From contig DAIOGK010000005.1 of the NCBI GenBank assembly GCA_036745275.1, forward strand, positions 124,001-188,000: a stretch of 64,000 bases of DNA, written 5' to 3'. A program made the translations under genes and the position numbers. Positions within the stretch are counted from its first letter, which is position 1; each line of letters starts with the position of its first letter. Below, one piece after another: positions 1-9,255 of this stretch. The stretch comes from JAIUNP01 sp020161975. Lineage in GTDB: Bacteria; Pseudomonadota; Alphaproteobacteria; Rhizobiales; Beijerinckiaceae. The notes beneath the pieces are model-generated. The model made no database searches and was not told where the DNA came from. It saw only the letters and a list, made by a program, of their open reading frames with translations.

Positions 1-1
1 A

Positions 2-3000
2 ACGCTGGAGCGCCAGTTCTCGACGATTTCCGGCATCACCTCGATGTCCTCGATCTCGCAACTGGGCTCGACCAGCATCACGATGCAGTTCGACCTTGAC
101 CGCAGCATCGACGGCGCGGCTCTCGACGTGCAGTCCGCCATCAGTGCGACCCTGCGCCGCCTGCCGACCGAATTGCCCGCACCGCCAAGCTTCCGCAAGG
201 TCAACCCCGCTGACCAGCCGATCCTCTTTCTCACCCTGACGTCCGACAGTCTGCCGCTCTCCACCGTCAACGAGTATGCGGAAAATGTGCTCCAGCAGCA
301 GATTTCGCAGATCCTCGGCGTGGCGCAGGTTCAGATTTTCGGCGCGCAGAAATACGCGGTCCGCATCTTCTTCGATCCTGATGCGCTGGCGGTGCGCGGT
401 CTGACGGCGGCGGATCTTCGCACTGCCGTCGCCAATGCAAATTCCAATTCGCCGGTCGGTCAGTTGCGCAGCCCCAACCAGCGCGTGACCATCGAGGCGA
501 CCGGCCAGATGACGCGCGCAGACGAGTACAAGGACGTTGTCGTGGCCGCGCGCGGTGGTGCCGGCGGCCAGGCTGTCAAGCTTCAGGACGTGGCGCGCGC
601 GGTGGATTCGGTCGAGAACGACCAAACGGCGGCCTGGTATAACGGCGCCCGTTCGGTCACAATTGCCATCTATCGCCAATCCGACGCCAACACCGTGGAG
701 ACGGTGGATCGCATCAAGGAAAAATTGCCCTTCTATCGCGAGCAGCTTCCGCCGTCGGTCAACCTCACCCTGCTGAACGACCGCTCGGTGCCAATCAAGG
801 AAGCGGTGGAGGACGTCCAGTTCACGCTCGGCCTCTCAGTCGTGCTCGTCATCCTCGTCATCTACGTTTTCCTGAAGCGGCTGTCGGCAACGGTAATCCC
901 GACGCTTGCCCTGCCGGTCTCGCTGATCGGCACCTTCGCCTTCATGTATCTGTTCGGCTATACGCTCGACAACATCTCACTGCTCGCGCTGACGCTGGCC
1001 GTCGGCTTCGTGGTGGACGATGCCATCGTCATGCTGGAAAATATCGTCCGGCACATCGAGATGGGCAAGAAGCCGTTCGAGGCGGCACTGGTCGGCGCCA
1101 AGGAAATCGGCTTCACCATCCTGTCGATCACCTTCTCGCTGATCGCCGTGTTCATCCCGGTGTTTTTCATGTCGGGCGTGGTCGGCCGCATTTTCCGCGA
1201 GTTTGCGGCCACGATCTCGGTCTCGATCCTGGTCTCCGGCTTTGTCTCGCTGACACTGACGCCAATGCTTTGCGCGCGCTTCCTGAAGCCCGAGGACCAC
1301 AACCGGAAGCCCAATCTGTTCGATCGGATTGTCGATGGGGGCTTCAACGCCATCCTGACCTTCTATCGCGTCACGCTCGACTGGACGCTGCGCCACCGCC
1401 TGTTCGTTCTCGTGCTCACTTTCGGTTCAGCCTGGTGGGCGATGCACCTTTATTCAACGATCCCGAAGGGCTTCTTCCCCATTGAGGATACGGGGCTCTT
1501 GCGCGCGGCAACGGAAGGCCCGTCCGACACCTCCTTCGAGGCGATGGCGGCGCGGCAGCAGCAACTGATCGAGATCGTGCGGAAAGATCCGGCGGTTGAA
1601 TCGGTGAACGCCAACGTTGGCGGTTTTTCCTCCACCAATCAGGGCTTCATGTTCATCACGCTGAAGCCGAAAAACGAGCGCGACGACATCCAGACGATCA
1701 TCGGTCGTTTGCGCAATTCGACGTCACAGGTGCCGGGCATCACCTTTGTGGCCGGTCCGGTGCAGAACCTCAACCTGAACGCAGGCCGCCAGTCGCGCGC
1801 GATGTATCAGTACACGCTGACCGGCCCGAACCTTCAGGAACTGATTGATGTTGCTCCGCGCCATCTTCAGTCCCTGCGCGCCCTGCCCGAATTGCGCGAT
1901 GTGTCGCTGGACCTTCAGTTGCGCAATCCGCAAATGAAAATCGACATCGACCGCGAGCAGGCCCAGCGAATGGGCGTTTCGGTCGCGCAGATCAAGAGCT
2001 CGCTCTACAATGCCTTCGGTGGCGGCACGATCTCGACGATCTACACCTCTTCGTCGGATTATCCGGTGATCCTTGAGGCTGAACGCAGCTTCCAGGCCCA
2101 GCCAGACGCGCTCTCTCGCCTCTACATCCGCAGCCAGAACACGGCGGTGGCGCCAGCGCAGGGAACGGCAACGCAGCAAGGCAATACGACGCAGAACGCA
2201 TCAACCACTGTCAGCAACATCTCTGCGGTACAGAACATTCCACTCGATTCACTGGTCAAGGTCACGCCAAGCGTCGGCCCGCTGGCGGTCAACCGCGTCT
2301 CCCAGATGCCGGCAGTGACGATTTCCTTCAACACCGCGCCGGGCGTTTCGCTGGGCGAAGCGGTGGAGGCGATCCGCAAGGTCGAACGTTCGGCCAATTT
2401 CCCGGCCTCGATCAACACCCGGTTTGCCGGTTCCGCGCAGTTGTTTCAGGAAGCGCTGGCCGGTCAGGACATGCTGCTGATTGCGGCAATTCTGGTCATC
2501 TACATCCTGCTCGGCGTGCTCTACGAGAGCTTCATCCATCCGATCACGATCCTTTCGGGCCTGCCCTCGGCTGGTCTTGGTGCCCTTCTGGCACTTAAAT
2601 ACTTCAACATGGATCTCAGCGTCATTGCGATCATCGGCATTCTGATGCTGATCGGCATCGTCAAGAAGAATGCGATCATGATGGTGGACTTCGCACTGGA
2701 GCGGCGACGCGAAGGGGATGATGCCATGAGCGCCATCCGCGAGGCGGCGCTGGTCCGTTTCCGCCCGATCCTCATGACGACGCTGGCGGCTGCGCTTGGC
2801 GCCCTGCCGATTGCCCTGGCCCATGGCGCAGGCGCGGAACTTCGCCAGCCGCTCGGCATCGCGGTGGTTGGCGGTCTGGCTGTCTCTCAGGTCATGACGC
2901 TCTACATCACGCCGGTGATCTACTACTACCTCGACAAGGTGGATACGTTCTTCCGCCCGGCGGCCATCGTCGAGACGGAGGGCGACACATCTCCGGCCCT

Positions 3001-3097
3001 TTCGGTGATCGAACATCCCGTTGGCGAGGAGGCTCCGGCAACCCAGGGCAGCCATGTCACGCCGAAGACCTCGGCAGCGGCTCCGTCAATTCGTTAA
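2..3097 (+). CDS. RND efflux pump inner-membrane subunit, 5' end missing
   Basis: Proton-driven RND (AcrB/MdtB-type) drug exporter subunit of the inner membrane. The reading frame is open from base 2, and the residues before the first internal ATG at 44 (LERQFSTISGITS) match the conserved porter-domain start of RND pumps, so the gene begins upstream of the window. Two groups of membrane segments are visible, around codons 260-480 and 810-960, separated by the second periplasmic porter loop. The membrane part carries the GFVVDDAIVMLENI stretch, with the Asp pair typical of the proton relay. The periplasmic adaptor partner is expected just upstream. The C-terminal tail after the last helix is long and Pro/Ala/Thr-rich. 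Family assignment is secure; the substrate cannot be read from sequence. Confidence 0.95.
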   Translation, partial: TLERQFSTISGITSMSSISQLGSTSITMQFDLDRSIDGAALDVQSAISATLRRLPTELPAPPSFRKVNPADQPILFLTLTSDSLPLSTVNEYAENVLQQQISQILGVAQVQIFGAQKYAVRIFFDPDALAVRGLTAADLRTAVANANSNSPVGQLRSPNQRVTIEATGQMTRADEYKDVVVAARGGAGGQAVKLQDVARAVDSVENDQTAAWYNGARSVTIAIYRQSDANTVETVDRIKEKLPFYREQLPPSVNLTLLNDRSVPIKEAVEDVQFTLGLSVVLVILVIYVFLKRLSATVIPTLALPVSLIGTFAFMYLFGYTLDNISLLALTLAVGFVVDDAIVMLENIVRHIEMGKKPFEAALVGAKEIGFTILSITFSLIAVFIPVFFMSGVVGRIFREFAATISVSILVSGFVSLTLTPMLCARFLKPEDHNRKPNLFDRIVDGGFNAILTFYRVTLDWTLRHRLFVLVLTFGSAWWAMHLYSTIPKGFFPIEDTGLLRAATEGPSDTSFEAMAARQQQLIEIVRKDPAVESVNANVGGFSSTNQGFMFITLKPKNERDDIQTIIGRLRNSTSQVPGITFVAGPVQNLNLNAGRQSRAMYQYTLTGPNLQELIDVAPRHLQSLRALPELRDVSLDLQLRNPQMKIDIDREQAQRMGVSVAQIKSSLYNAFGGGTISTIYTSSSDYPVILEAERSFQAQPDALSRLYIRSQNTAVAPAQGTATQQGNTTQNASTTVSNISAVQNIPLDSLVKVTPSVGPLAVNRVSQMPAVTISFNTAPGVSLGEAVEAIRKVERSANFPASINTRFAGSAQLFQEALAGQDMLLIAAILVIYILLGVLYESFIHPITILSGLPSAGLGALLALKYFNMDLSVIAIIGILMLIGIVKKNAIMMVDFALERRREGDDAMSAIREAALVRFRPILMTTLAAALGALPIALAHGAGAELRQPLGIAVVGGLAVSQVMTLYITPVIYYYLDKVDTFFRPAAIVETEGDTSPALSVIEHPVGEEAPATQGSHVTPKTSAAAPSIR

Positions 3098-3124
3098 TTT
3101 CGCCAAAGTAACCAATCTGGAATG

Positions 3125-3151
3125 CGGGCGTTCAATTCGATTGAGCGCCCG
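3125..3151 (+). terminator. Hairpin after the RND gene
   Basis: Inverted repeat with a stem of about 12 pairs (one G-U) and a TCG loop, 27 bp after the RND stop codon. The sequence after the stem is T-rich (gttctcgttg) but not a pure U tract, so this is a probable rather than certain intrinsic terminator. Confidence 0.55.
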
Positions 3152-3177
3152 TTCTCGTTGTGGTACAGGTCCGCCTC

Positions 3178-3205
3178 GAAAGTTGTTTACGTTGTGTTAA
3201 CTTTC
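3178..3205. promoter_or_regulatory. Inverted repeat GAAAGTT-N14-AACTTTC
   Basis: Perfect 7-bp arms separated by 14 bp, ending 22 bp before the ATG of the DUF2865 gene. It lies where a promoter or operator is expected. No regulator can be assigned. Confidence 0.3.
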
Positions 3206-3227
3206 GCGTTGTGAGCGGGGTAGCGTC

Positions 3228-4295
3228 ATGTCGGGTTCGGATGTCGTGCGAAAGTTTCGCAACCAGTTGGTGTCCGATGCCTCGACCGCCCGGAAGGACC
3301 TTTGGCGCAAGCGTGTGATTGTCGGCGGCGTTGTGGCCAGCACTCTTGCCTTCGGCACCATCATCGTCAACGCACAGGATAGTTCCAGCGTCTACGAAAT
3401 CGCCAAGCGGTATAATGCCGCCCGCTCCGCAGTCCGTTCGGCGCAGCTTCCCTCCATCTTCTACCCGTCCTCGCGCGGTACGGTGACAACCGCGCTGAGC
3501 TATGCGCCGGTGTTCCATAGCCTGATGCCGGCCCGGGCGGATCAGCGCGCCGACCGCCCGCGCAATGACCGGAACATTGCCGGCTCGCCGCGCCGCATCA
3601 AGGTTGCGCCCAAGCAGGAGCGGAGCGATTTCGAGGAAAGCTACCTGTCCAACCGCACATCATACTGTGTCCGCACCTGCGATGGCTTCTTCTTCCCGGT
3701 CGGCACCCCGGATGGCGGCAATCTTGAAGCGCATGAGGCCGCCTGTCAGCGCGCCTGCCCCGGCACGGAGACCGATCTTTATGTGGCCGCCGCCGGCTCG
3801 CTTGGCATCGACGATGCGGTGACGCGCAAGGGCCTGCGCTATGACGCGCTGCGCACCGCTTTCAACTATCGGACGCAATTCGACAACACGTGCTCCTGCA
3901 ACGGCAGCGCCCAGCGCAACTATTCGGTGATGAGCGACTTCACCCTGCGCAAGGGCGACCTCGTGATGAGCGGCGAAGGGCTGAAGGTCTTCACAGGCTC
4001 CGACAATGCACAGCACCGCCTGGGCGATTTTGCCCGTGTGGATGCCGCGCGCCTGTCAGCCCGGGAACGGGCCAATCTTCAGAAGATCGAAGCCGCCTCG
4101 CTGCGCAGCAACAACAGCAGCCGCCTGTCGCCGAGCCTGAAGTCGCGCATTGCCGCACAGGTCAACGCAGCGCAAATTCAGAATGGTCCGGGCGTGAACA
4201 AGCTCGTCTCGCGCGTCGCCCGTCGCATTCAGGTGCAGGATGGTCGCGAGATGCGCTATGTCGGCCCCGACATGGACTTCGACCACGCTCGCTGA
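3228..4295 (+). CDS. DUF2865 domain protein, envelope-associated
   Basis: 355 residues. The N-terminus is basic (about 35 residues) and is followed by one hydrophobic stretch (about residues 36-52, ending near NAQD), which reads as a signal anchor or signal peptide. The middle part (about 140-260) is the Cys-rich DUF2865 region found in Hyphomicrobiales: it opens with YCVRTCDGFFFPV and continues through EAACQRACPG to FDNTCSCNG. The paired cysteines suggest disulfides in the periplasm. The C-terminal ~70 residues are basic and Ser-rich. The ATG at 3228 has a GAGCGGGG stretch just upstream. The function of the family is unknown, and the neighbours give no clue. Confidence 0.8.
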   Translation: MSGSDVVRKFRNQLVSDASTARKDLWRKRVIVGGVVASTLAFGTIIVNAQDSSSVYEIAKRYNAARSAVRSAQLPSIFYPSSRGTVTTALSYAPVFHSLMPARADQRADRPRNDRNIAGSPRRIKVAPKQERSDFEESYLSNRTSYCVRTCDGFFFPVGTPDGGNLEAHEAACQRACPGTETDLYVAAAGSLGIDDAVTRKGLRYDALRTAFNYRTQFDNTCSCNGSAQRNYSVMSDFTLRKGDLVMSGEGLKVFTGSDNAQHRLGDFARVDAARLSARERANLQKIEAASLRSNNSSRLSPSLKSRIAAQVNAAQIQNGPGVNKLVSRVARRIQVQDGREMRYVGPDMDFDHAR

Positions 4296-4460
4296 TTGCC
4301 GGCTCCGGCACCGGTTTCGCATCCCATCACGGACGACGCACCGCGTTCCGCCTCGCTCCTCATCGGGCGGGCTGAACTGCGGCTTGCGCGCCCGCCCAAT
4401 GCTCCCGCAAAATCTCCCAATCTTTTCCGCATCTTCCCCGCTACATTCATTCCATTCAAA
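4296..4460. other. Non-coding stretch before the iron-transport operon
   Basis: First part of a 299-bp gap between the DUF2865 gene and the iron-binding protein gene. I see no convincing gene or strong terminator here. The A/T-rich second part (from about 4450) contains the iron box described separately. Confidence 0.4.
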
Positions 4461-4487
4461 TCTAGATTAGTCTAGAAACGATCTAAG
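4461..4487. promoter_or_regulatory. Irr-like iron control element (ICE) with overlapping TCTAGA palindrome
   Basis: At 4471-4487 TCTAGAA-ACG-ATCTAAG matches the rhizobial Irr box TTTAGAA-N3-TTCTAAA at 11 of 14 fixed positions. It overlaps a near-perfect palindrome TCTAGA-ttag-TCTAGA at 4461-4476. The site is A/T-rich in an otherwise GC-rich region and lies about 110 bp upstream of the start of the iron(III) binding-protein gene. That fits transcriptional control of iron uptake by an Irr/Fur-family or RirA-type regulator. Consensus recalled from family knowledge; binding is inferred. Confidence 0.55.
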
Positions 4488-4594
4488 TTATTGTTTTTTA
4501 TGTAACATTTATTGACCGACCGTTGAAAGGAAGCTATCCCGTCTCCTGTTGCCACTGATGCTAGGCCTTGAACCTGGCCCGCAGGAGAATACCG

Positions 4595-5617
4595 ATGAAA
4601 TTCACCCTTCGCCTCTGTGCCCTTGCGATTGCAGGCTGCGCGTCTCTGCCCGCCCTCGCGCAGCAAGGGGACGTGAACGTCTATACCTACCGCGAACCTG
4701 CGCTCATCAAGCCAATCCTTGATGCTTTCACCAAGGACACGGGAATAAAGGTGAACATCGTGTTCGCCAAGGAAGGGCTTGAGGAGCGCATCGTTGCTGA
4801 AGGCGCGCGCAGCCCGGCCGATGTGCTGATCACCACCGATTTCGCCCGCCTCGTCCAGGCCAAGGATCTCGGCATCACCCAGCCTCTGAAGTCCAAGATT
4901 CTGACTGACGCCGTACCGGCAGCGCTGCGCGATCCCGACAACCAGTGGTTTGGCCTGTCCTATCGTGCCCGCGTCGCCTATGTCTCGAAGGAGCGGGTGA
5001 AGGATACCGCGCTGACCTATGAGAGCATCGCTGACCCCAAGTGGAAGGGTCGCGTCTGCCTGCGCGATGGCCAGCACATCTATAACAACATCCTGTTTGC
5101 GGCCGGCGTGGCGCATATGGGCAAGGAGAAGGCCGAAGCCTGGCTGACCGGCCTGCGCGACAACCTCGCCAAGAAGCCTTCGGGCGGCGACCGCGAAGTG
5201 GCCAAAGACATCGCAGCCGGCGCGTGCGACATCGGCTTTGCCAACACCTATTACGTGGGGCACATGAACAAGAATCCGGACCAGCGCCCCTGGGCCGAGG
5301 CAATCCGCGTCATCCTGCCAACCTTCAAGGACGGCGGCACCCATGTGAACCTCTCCGGCATCGCCGTGATGAAACATGCACCGCACGCTGCCAATGCCCA
5401 GAAGCTGGCCGAATGGCTCGTTGGCGAGACCGCACAGAAGATGTACACGGCAGACAACTTCGAGTTTCCCGTGCGCGCCGACACGCCGGTCGATCCGGTC
5501 GTGAGCGGGTTCGGCAAGCTGACGCCCGACAACAAGCCCTTTGCCGAGATCATCAAGGCAAGGCCCATCGCCGCTGATATCATCGATAGAATCGGGTTCA
5601 ATAACGGGCCGAAATGA
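4595..5617 (+). CDS. Iron(III) ABC transporter substrate-binding protein (FutA/FbpA/IdiA type)
   Basis: Periplasmic ferric-iron binding protein of about 340 residues. The ATG at 4595 is preferred over an in-frame start 27 bp upstream because it follows GCAGGAG and opens directly into a signal peptide ending near LPALAQQ. The mature start, VNVYTYREP, is typical of the FutA/FbpA family. The double tyrosine in NTYYVGHM corresponds to the Tyr pair that binds Fe(III) in this family. The gene overlaps the permease by an ATGA junction (4 bp), indicating translational coupling. It is probably controlled by the iron box at 4461-4487. Delivers Fe(III) to the permease encoded next. Confidence 0.93.
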   Translation: MKFTLRLCALAIAGCASLPALAQQGDVNVYTYREPALIKPILDAFTKDTGIKVNIVFAKEGLEERIVAEGARSPADVLITTDFARLVQAKDLGITQPLKSKILTDAVPAALRDPDNQWFGLSYRARVAYVSKERVKDTALTYESIADPKWKGRVCLRDGQHIYNNILFAAGVAHMGKEKAEAWLTGLRDNLAKKPSGGDREVAKDIAAGACDIGFANTYYVGHMNKNPDQRPWAEAIRVILPTFKDGGTHVNLSGIAVMKHAPHAANAQKLAEWLVGETAQKMYTADNFEFPVRADTPVDPVVSGFGKLTPDNKPFAEIIKARPIAADIIDRIGFNNGPK

Positions 5618-7263
5618 CCGCTGAGACTGCAGGCCGCGCCGCAATTCCCTCCCCCCGGGTATCCACCCCGGAGGGAGGTTTTGTGCTGCGCCTGTCACTG
5701 TGGCTGTTCTATGCCTTGCTGGCGGCGCCGCTGCTGGGTCTTATCGTGCTTGCGCTGCGGCCGGCCGCGCGCACGGGCGGGCTCGTCTGGACTCCGGCGC
5801 TCGCGTCCACATTGACTGAGACGTTCCTTCTGCTCGGCGGTGTCGGGCTGCTGTCCTCGGCGCTCGGCGTGGGTGCAGCGTGGCTGATCGCGATGTACCG
5901 TTTTCCGGGTCGTGAGTGGCTCGCCGTGATGCTGGTGCTGCCACTGGCGCTGCCGACCTACCTTGCCGCCTATCTCGCCGTGGAAATGACCGATTTCTTC
6001 GGGCCCTTCCAGCGGCTTCTGCGCACCATGAACGGCGCTACCTCGCGGCGTGATTACTGGTTTCCCGAGGTGCGCAGCCTGCCCGGCGCCATCGTCATCC
6101 TGTCACTGGTCCTGTTTCCCTATATCTACCTGCCGGCCCGGCTGATGTTCGAGCGGCAGGTGGGGCGCATCATCTACGCGGCACGGCTTCACGGAGCGCG
6201 CGGCTTCGGCTTGTTCTTCCGGATCGGCCTGCCACTGGCCCGTCCGGCGATTGCAGCCGGCGCAACCTTCGCGCTGCTCGAAACCTTGAACGACGTGGGC
6301 GCGGTGGAGCACCTCGGCGTACAATCGCTCAGCCTTGCCGTCCGCTCGCTGTGGCTCAACCGTGGCAATCTGCCAGGCGCGGCGCAGGTATCGCTTGGAT
6401 GTCTGGTCCTGGTCGGGATCATCCTTCTGGCCGAACACACCATGCGCCGTCATGCGGCCTATGCCAATTCCTCGCGGGCGGGCGCTCCGCTCACCCCCAT
6501 GCGACTGCGCGGCTGGCAGTCGTGGGCCGCATCCTTTGCCTGCGCCCTGCCGGTGATCATCGCATTCGTGCTGCCAACGCTGTTTCTGGTGGCGGAGGCG
6601 ATCAAGTCGGTCAGCAAGCATGGCTTCACGCCTGGGCTTTTGCTGGCGCTGGGCAACAGCGTCCTGCTGTCGTTGGCGGCGGCGATTGCGGTGGGGATTC
6701 TCGGCGGTGCCATCGGCATCGCCAGCCGGGTGCTGAAAGGTCGGATTGCGCAGTTTGCGCCACGCCTTGCCACGCTGGGCTATGCGATTCCCGGCTCGGT
6801 ACTCGTGATTGCACTGCTGCCGGTCTATTCGGTACTGGATGACGGCCTCGTTGCCATCTCCCCGTCGCTGATCATTTCCGGCACGTTGACGGCCATCCTG
6901 CTTGCCTACGTGATCCGCTTTGCCGGCATCGGCATCACGCAGGTGGAAGCCTCGCTCGCCCGCATGTCGCCGAACATCGACCACGCGGCCCGTACGCTCG
7001 GTTCCGGCATCAACCGCCTCGCCTTCGAGGTTCTGGCCCCGAATATACGGCGGGGCGTCGGCCTTGCAGTGTTGTTCGCGTTCGTCGATGCCATGAAGGA
7101 ACTGCCGGCCACCCTGCTGCTGCGTCCCTTGAACATGGAGACGCTGGCGACCAGCCTGTATGCCTTTGCCTCGGGCGGTGCGTTTGAGAGCGGCGCGGTG
7201 GAGGCGCTTCTGCTCTTTGGCATCGGTCTGGTGCCGGTGCTGCTGCTGGCGCGCGCGCGTTAG
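5614..7263 (+). CDS. Iron(III) ABC transporter permease (FbpB/SfuB type)
   Basis: 549-residue inner-membrane protein with two homologous halves of about six helices each, as in FbpB/SfuB where both permease domains are fused. Each half carries an EAA-like loop that contacts the ATPase: AARLHGARGFGLFFRIGLP near residue 190 and AARTLGSGINRLAFEVLAP near residue 455. The start overlaps the binding-protein stop (ATGA). No ATP-binding subunit follows; the next gene is an AsmA protein, so the FbpC-type ATPase must be encoded elsewhere or be shared. The family is clear, and iron specificity comes from the coupled binding protein. Confidence 0.92.
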   Translation: MTAETAGRAAIPSPRVSTPEGGFVLRLSLWLFYALLAAPLLGLIVLALRPAARTGGLVWTPALASTLTETFLLLGGVGLLSSALGVGAAWLIAMYRFPGREWLAVMLVLPLALPTYLAAYLAVEMTDFFGPFQRLLRTMNGATSRRDYWFPEVRSLPGAIVILSLVLFPYIYLPARLMFERQVGRIIYAARLHGARGFGLFFRIGLPLARPAIAAGATFALLETLNDVGAVEHLGVQSLSLAVRSLWLNRGNLPGAAQVSLGCLVLVGIILLAEHTMRRHAAYANSSRAGAPLTPMRLRGWQSWAASFACALPVIIAFVLPTLFLVAEAIKSVSKHGFTPGLLLALGNSVLLSLAAAIAVGILGGAIGIASRVLKGRIAQFAPRLATLGYAIPGSVLVIALLPVYSVLDDGLVAISPSLIISGTLTAILLAYVIRFAGIGITQVEASLARMSPNIDHAARTLGSGINRLAFEVLAPNIRRGVGLAVLFAFVDAMKELPATLLLRPLNMETLATSLYAFASGGAFESGAVEALLLFGIGLVPVLLLARAR

Positions 7264-7367
7264 ACAAACACGGTAAATATCGTTAAGGTGCGGGCCCGCA
7301 GCGCCTCGTGCGACTGCCACCTTCCATGTGGTCGGGGCATTAAGACCCCTCAGTTCGGACGAGATCA

Positions 7368-9167
7368 TTGCCTTTCAGCACCGCCACCAGACGCCGATGG
7401 ACGTTTGCGGCCAGCTTCGTGTTGGCAGTGGGGCTTTTCGCCGGCTTTGTGCCGTGGACGATCAGCAATCCGGGCTGGCGCGCAGCATCGTTGAAGCGGT
7501 TGTCCAATGCGCTGGGCGCGGAAGGGCTGTCTGCCGGGACCATTCGATTCGCCCTGTTGCCGACCCCCTATGTCGAGGTCGAGAATCTGGCGATGCGCCA
7601 CCATGGCGGCACGACGCTTCAGGCGCCGCTGGTTGAAGCGCGGTTGCGTCTCGGCCCGTTGTTTAAGGGCGCGCTCAAGCCTGCTGCGGTGGCCTTTGCC
7701 AAACCCGAGATCAATCTGGTGCTGCCGGAGAGCGACACCCGCGGGGTGCGGCGCATCGCACAGGCGGCGAGCAGCGGCGGCCTCCTGTTCCTGCCCGGCT
7801 CGCTCACCGGGCTTGACAAGATCACGCTGGACGGCGGGCGGCTCGCCATCCGCACCGGGGTGGCAGGCGAGAGCGATCGCTATGACAACGTTCGTCTGCG
7901 GCTGGCGTTTTCAGGAACCACCCGGCCACTGTCTTTCGTCTTCAGCGGCACGCGGAACGGCGAGGAGACCCGCGCCTCGTTCCGCGGCGCCTCGCGCGCA
8001 GCCATCGACACCGGCGCGATCGAACCCATTGCCTTCAGCTACTGGTCGCCGGGCCTGACTTTTGAATTTGATGGCAAGGGCAGCCTGACAGGTGCGACCG
8101 CCCTTTCCGGCCAGTTGATCGCTCGAACCGGAATGCGGGCCCCGGCCCCGTTTCTGCAAGACCTTGCCGGTTTCGGAATCACCACCCTGCCGCCCATGGA
8201 CCTGGCCGCCACGCTCGATTTCAATGATCGTGGCGCCAATCTCACCGATATCAGGCTGAACCTCGACAAGGACCGGGTGACCGGCGTCGGCGCCCTGCGT
8301 CATGACGGTCAGCGCTGGCACATCTCCGGCACACTCGCCAGCGAGAAGGTCGATCTGGCACCATTCGCCGCGAGCCTGAACCGGCTGCGCACCGCAGATG
8401 GCGGCTGGAACACAGCGAACATCGATACGGACGCCATGTTCGCCGCCAATATCGACCTACGATTGTCGGCGGATCGGCTGACATTGGGCGACCACGAACT
8501 GACCCGCGCGGCCCTCGCATTGTTGACCCGGGTGGGCCGGGCGGAATTGATCCTCGCGGATGCTCTGTTTCACGAGGGTCATGCCCGCTTCCGCCTCACG
8601 GCCGTGCCGGGCGGCGACGGGCTCGACGTGAAGCTGACCAGTTCACTCGATCGCGCCAACATGGGTGCCGTCCTCAGCGAATATACGAGCCGCCAGCGCT
8701 TTAAGGGCAAGGGCAATGCCGCACTGGCACTGGAGACCAGCGGGCGCAGCATGGCGCAGTTCATTGCCAATTCCGAAGGCCGGGCCAGCATGGCGCTGCG
8801 CGACGGCGAGATCACCGGCATCGACCTGAACCGTCTGGCCCAGCGGCGCGGCAGCCGACCGGATATTCTGCTGAACGAAGCCCTGAGCGGGCGCACCACC
8901 TTCGAGAGCGCAACAGTGCAGGCCCGGATCTCGCGCGGCCTGGCTACGCCGGTTGAAGGGCGGATGCAGGGCGGGCGCATCGTGGGCAGTGTGAGCGGAC
9001 AGGTGGATTTTGCCCTTGGCATCACGGATCTTTCCGGCTCCGTCGTGCAGGTTCCGGCAGAAGCCTTCGCAGTGGAGCCGATTCCCCTGCTCGACTTTTC
9101 CGTGACCGGCCCGCTGGCCGAACCGCGCATCGCGCCGAGCATCGCCGCCCTGCTGCGCAGGAGCTGA
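7368..9167 (+). CDS. AsmA-family protein
   Basis: 599 residues, probably started by TTG: an in-frame stop at 7341 leaves this as the only good start, with GGACGAG just upstream. One N-terminal membrane helix (about residues 11-30) is followed by a long beta-rich periplasmic part. The C-terminal block around residues 460-570 (AQFIANSEGRASMALRDG, then GSVSGQVDFALGITDLSGS) is the AsmA C-terminal signature. Members of this family form periplasmic bridges thought to move phospholipids between the membranes. Here the gene is separate from the secretion locus that follows (88-bp gap), and a functional link is not shown. Confidence 0.82.
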   Translation: MPFSTATRRRWTFAASFVLAVGLFAGFVPWTISNPGWRAASLKRLSNALGAEGLSAGTIRFALLPTPYVEVENLAMRHHGGTTLQAPLVEARLRLGPLFKGALKPAAVAFAKPEINLVLPESDTRGVRRIAQAASSGGLLFLPGSLTGLDKITLDGGRLAIRTGVAGESDRYDNVRLRLAFSGTTRPLSFVFSGTRNGEETRASFRGASRAAIDTGAIEPIAFSYWSPGLTFEFDGKGSLTGATALSGQLIARTGMRAPAPFLQDLAGFGITTLPPMDLAATLDFNDRGANLTDIRLNLDKDRVTGVGALRHDGQRWHISGTLASEKVDLAPFAASLNRLRTADGGWNTANIDTDAMFAANIDLRLSADRLTLGDHELTRAALALLTRVGRAELILADALFHEGHARFRLTAVPGGDGLDVKLTSSLDRANMGAVLSEYTSRQRFKGKGNAALALETSGRSMAQFIANSEGRASMALRDGEITGIDLNRLAQRRGSRPDILLNEALSGRTTFESATVQARISRGLATPVEGRMQGGRIVGSVSGQVDFALGITDLSGSVVQVPAEAFAVEPIPLLDFSVTGPLAEPRIAPSIAALLRRS

Positions 9168-9255
9168 CCCCCGGCTGACGCAGGCAACGGGTTGGGGTTT
9201 TACCGCCGATTAAGGTTAATGAGCTACTTCTGAGGGCCAGTCAGCAAGCGGCCCG

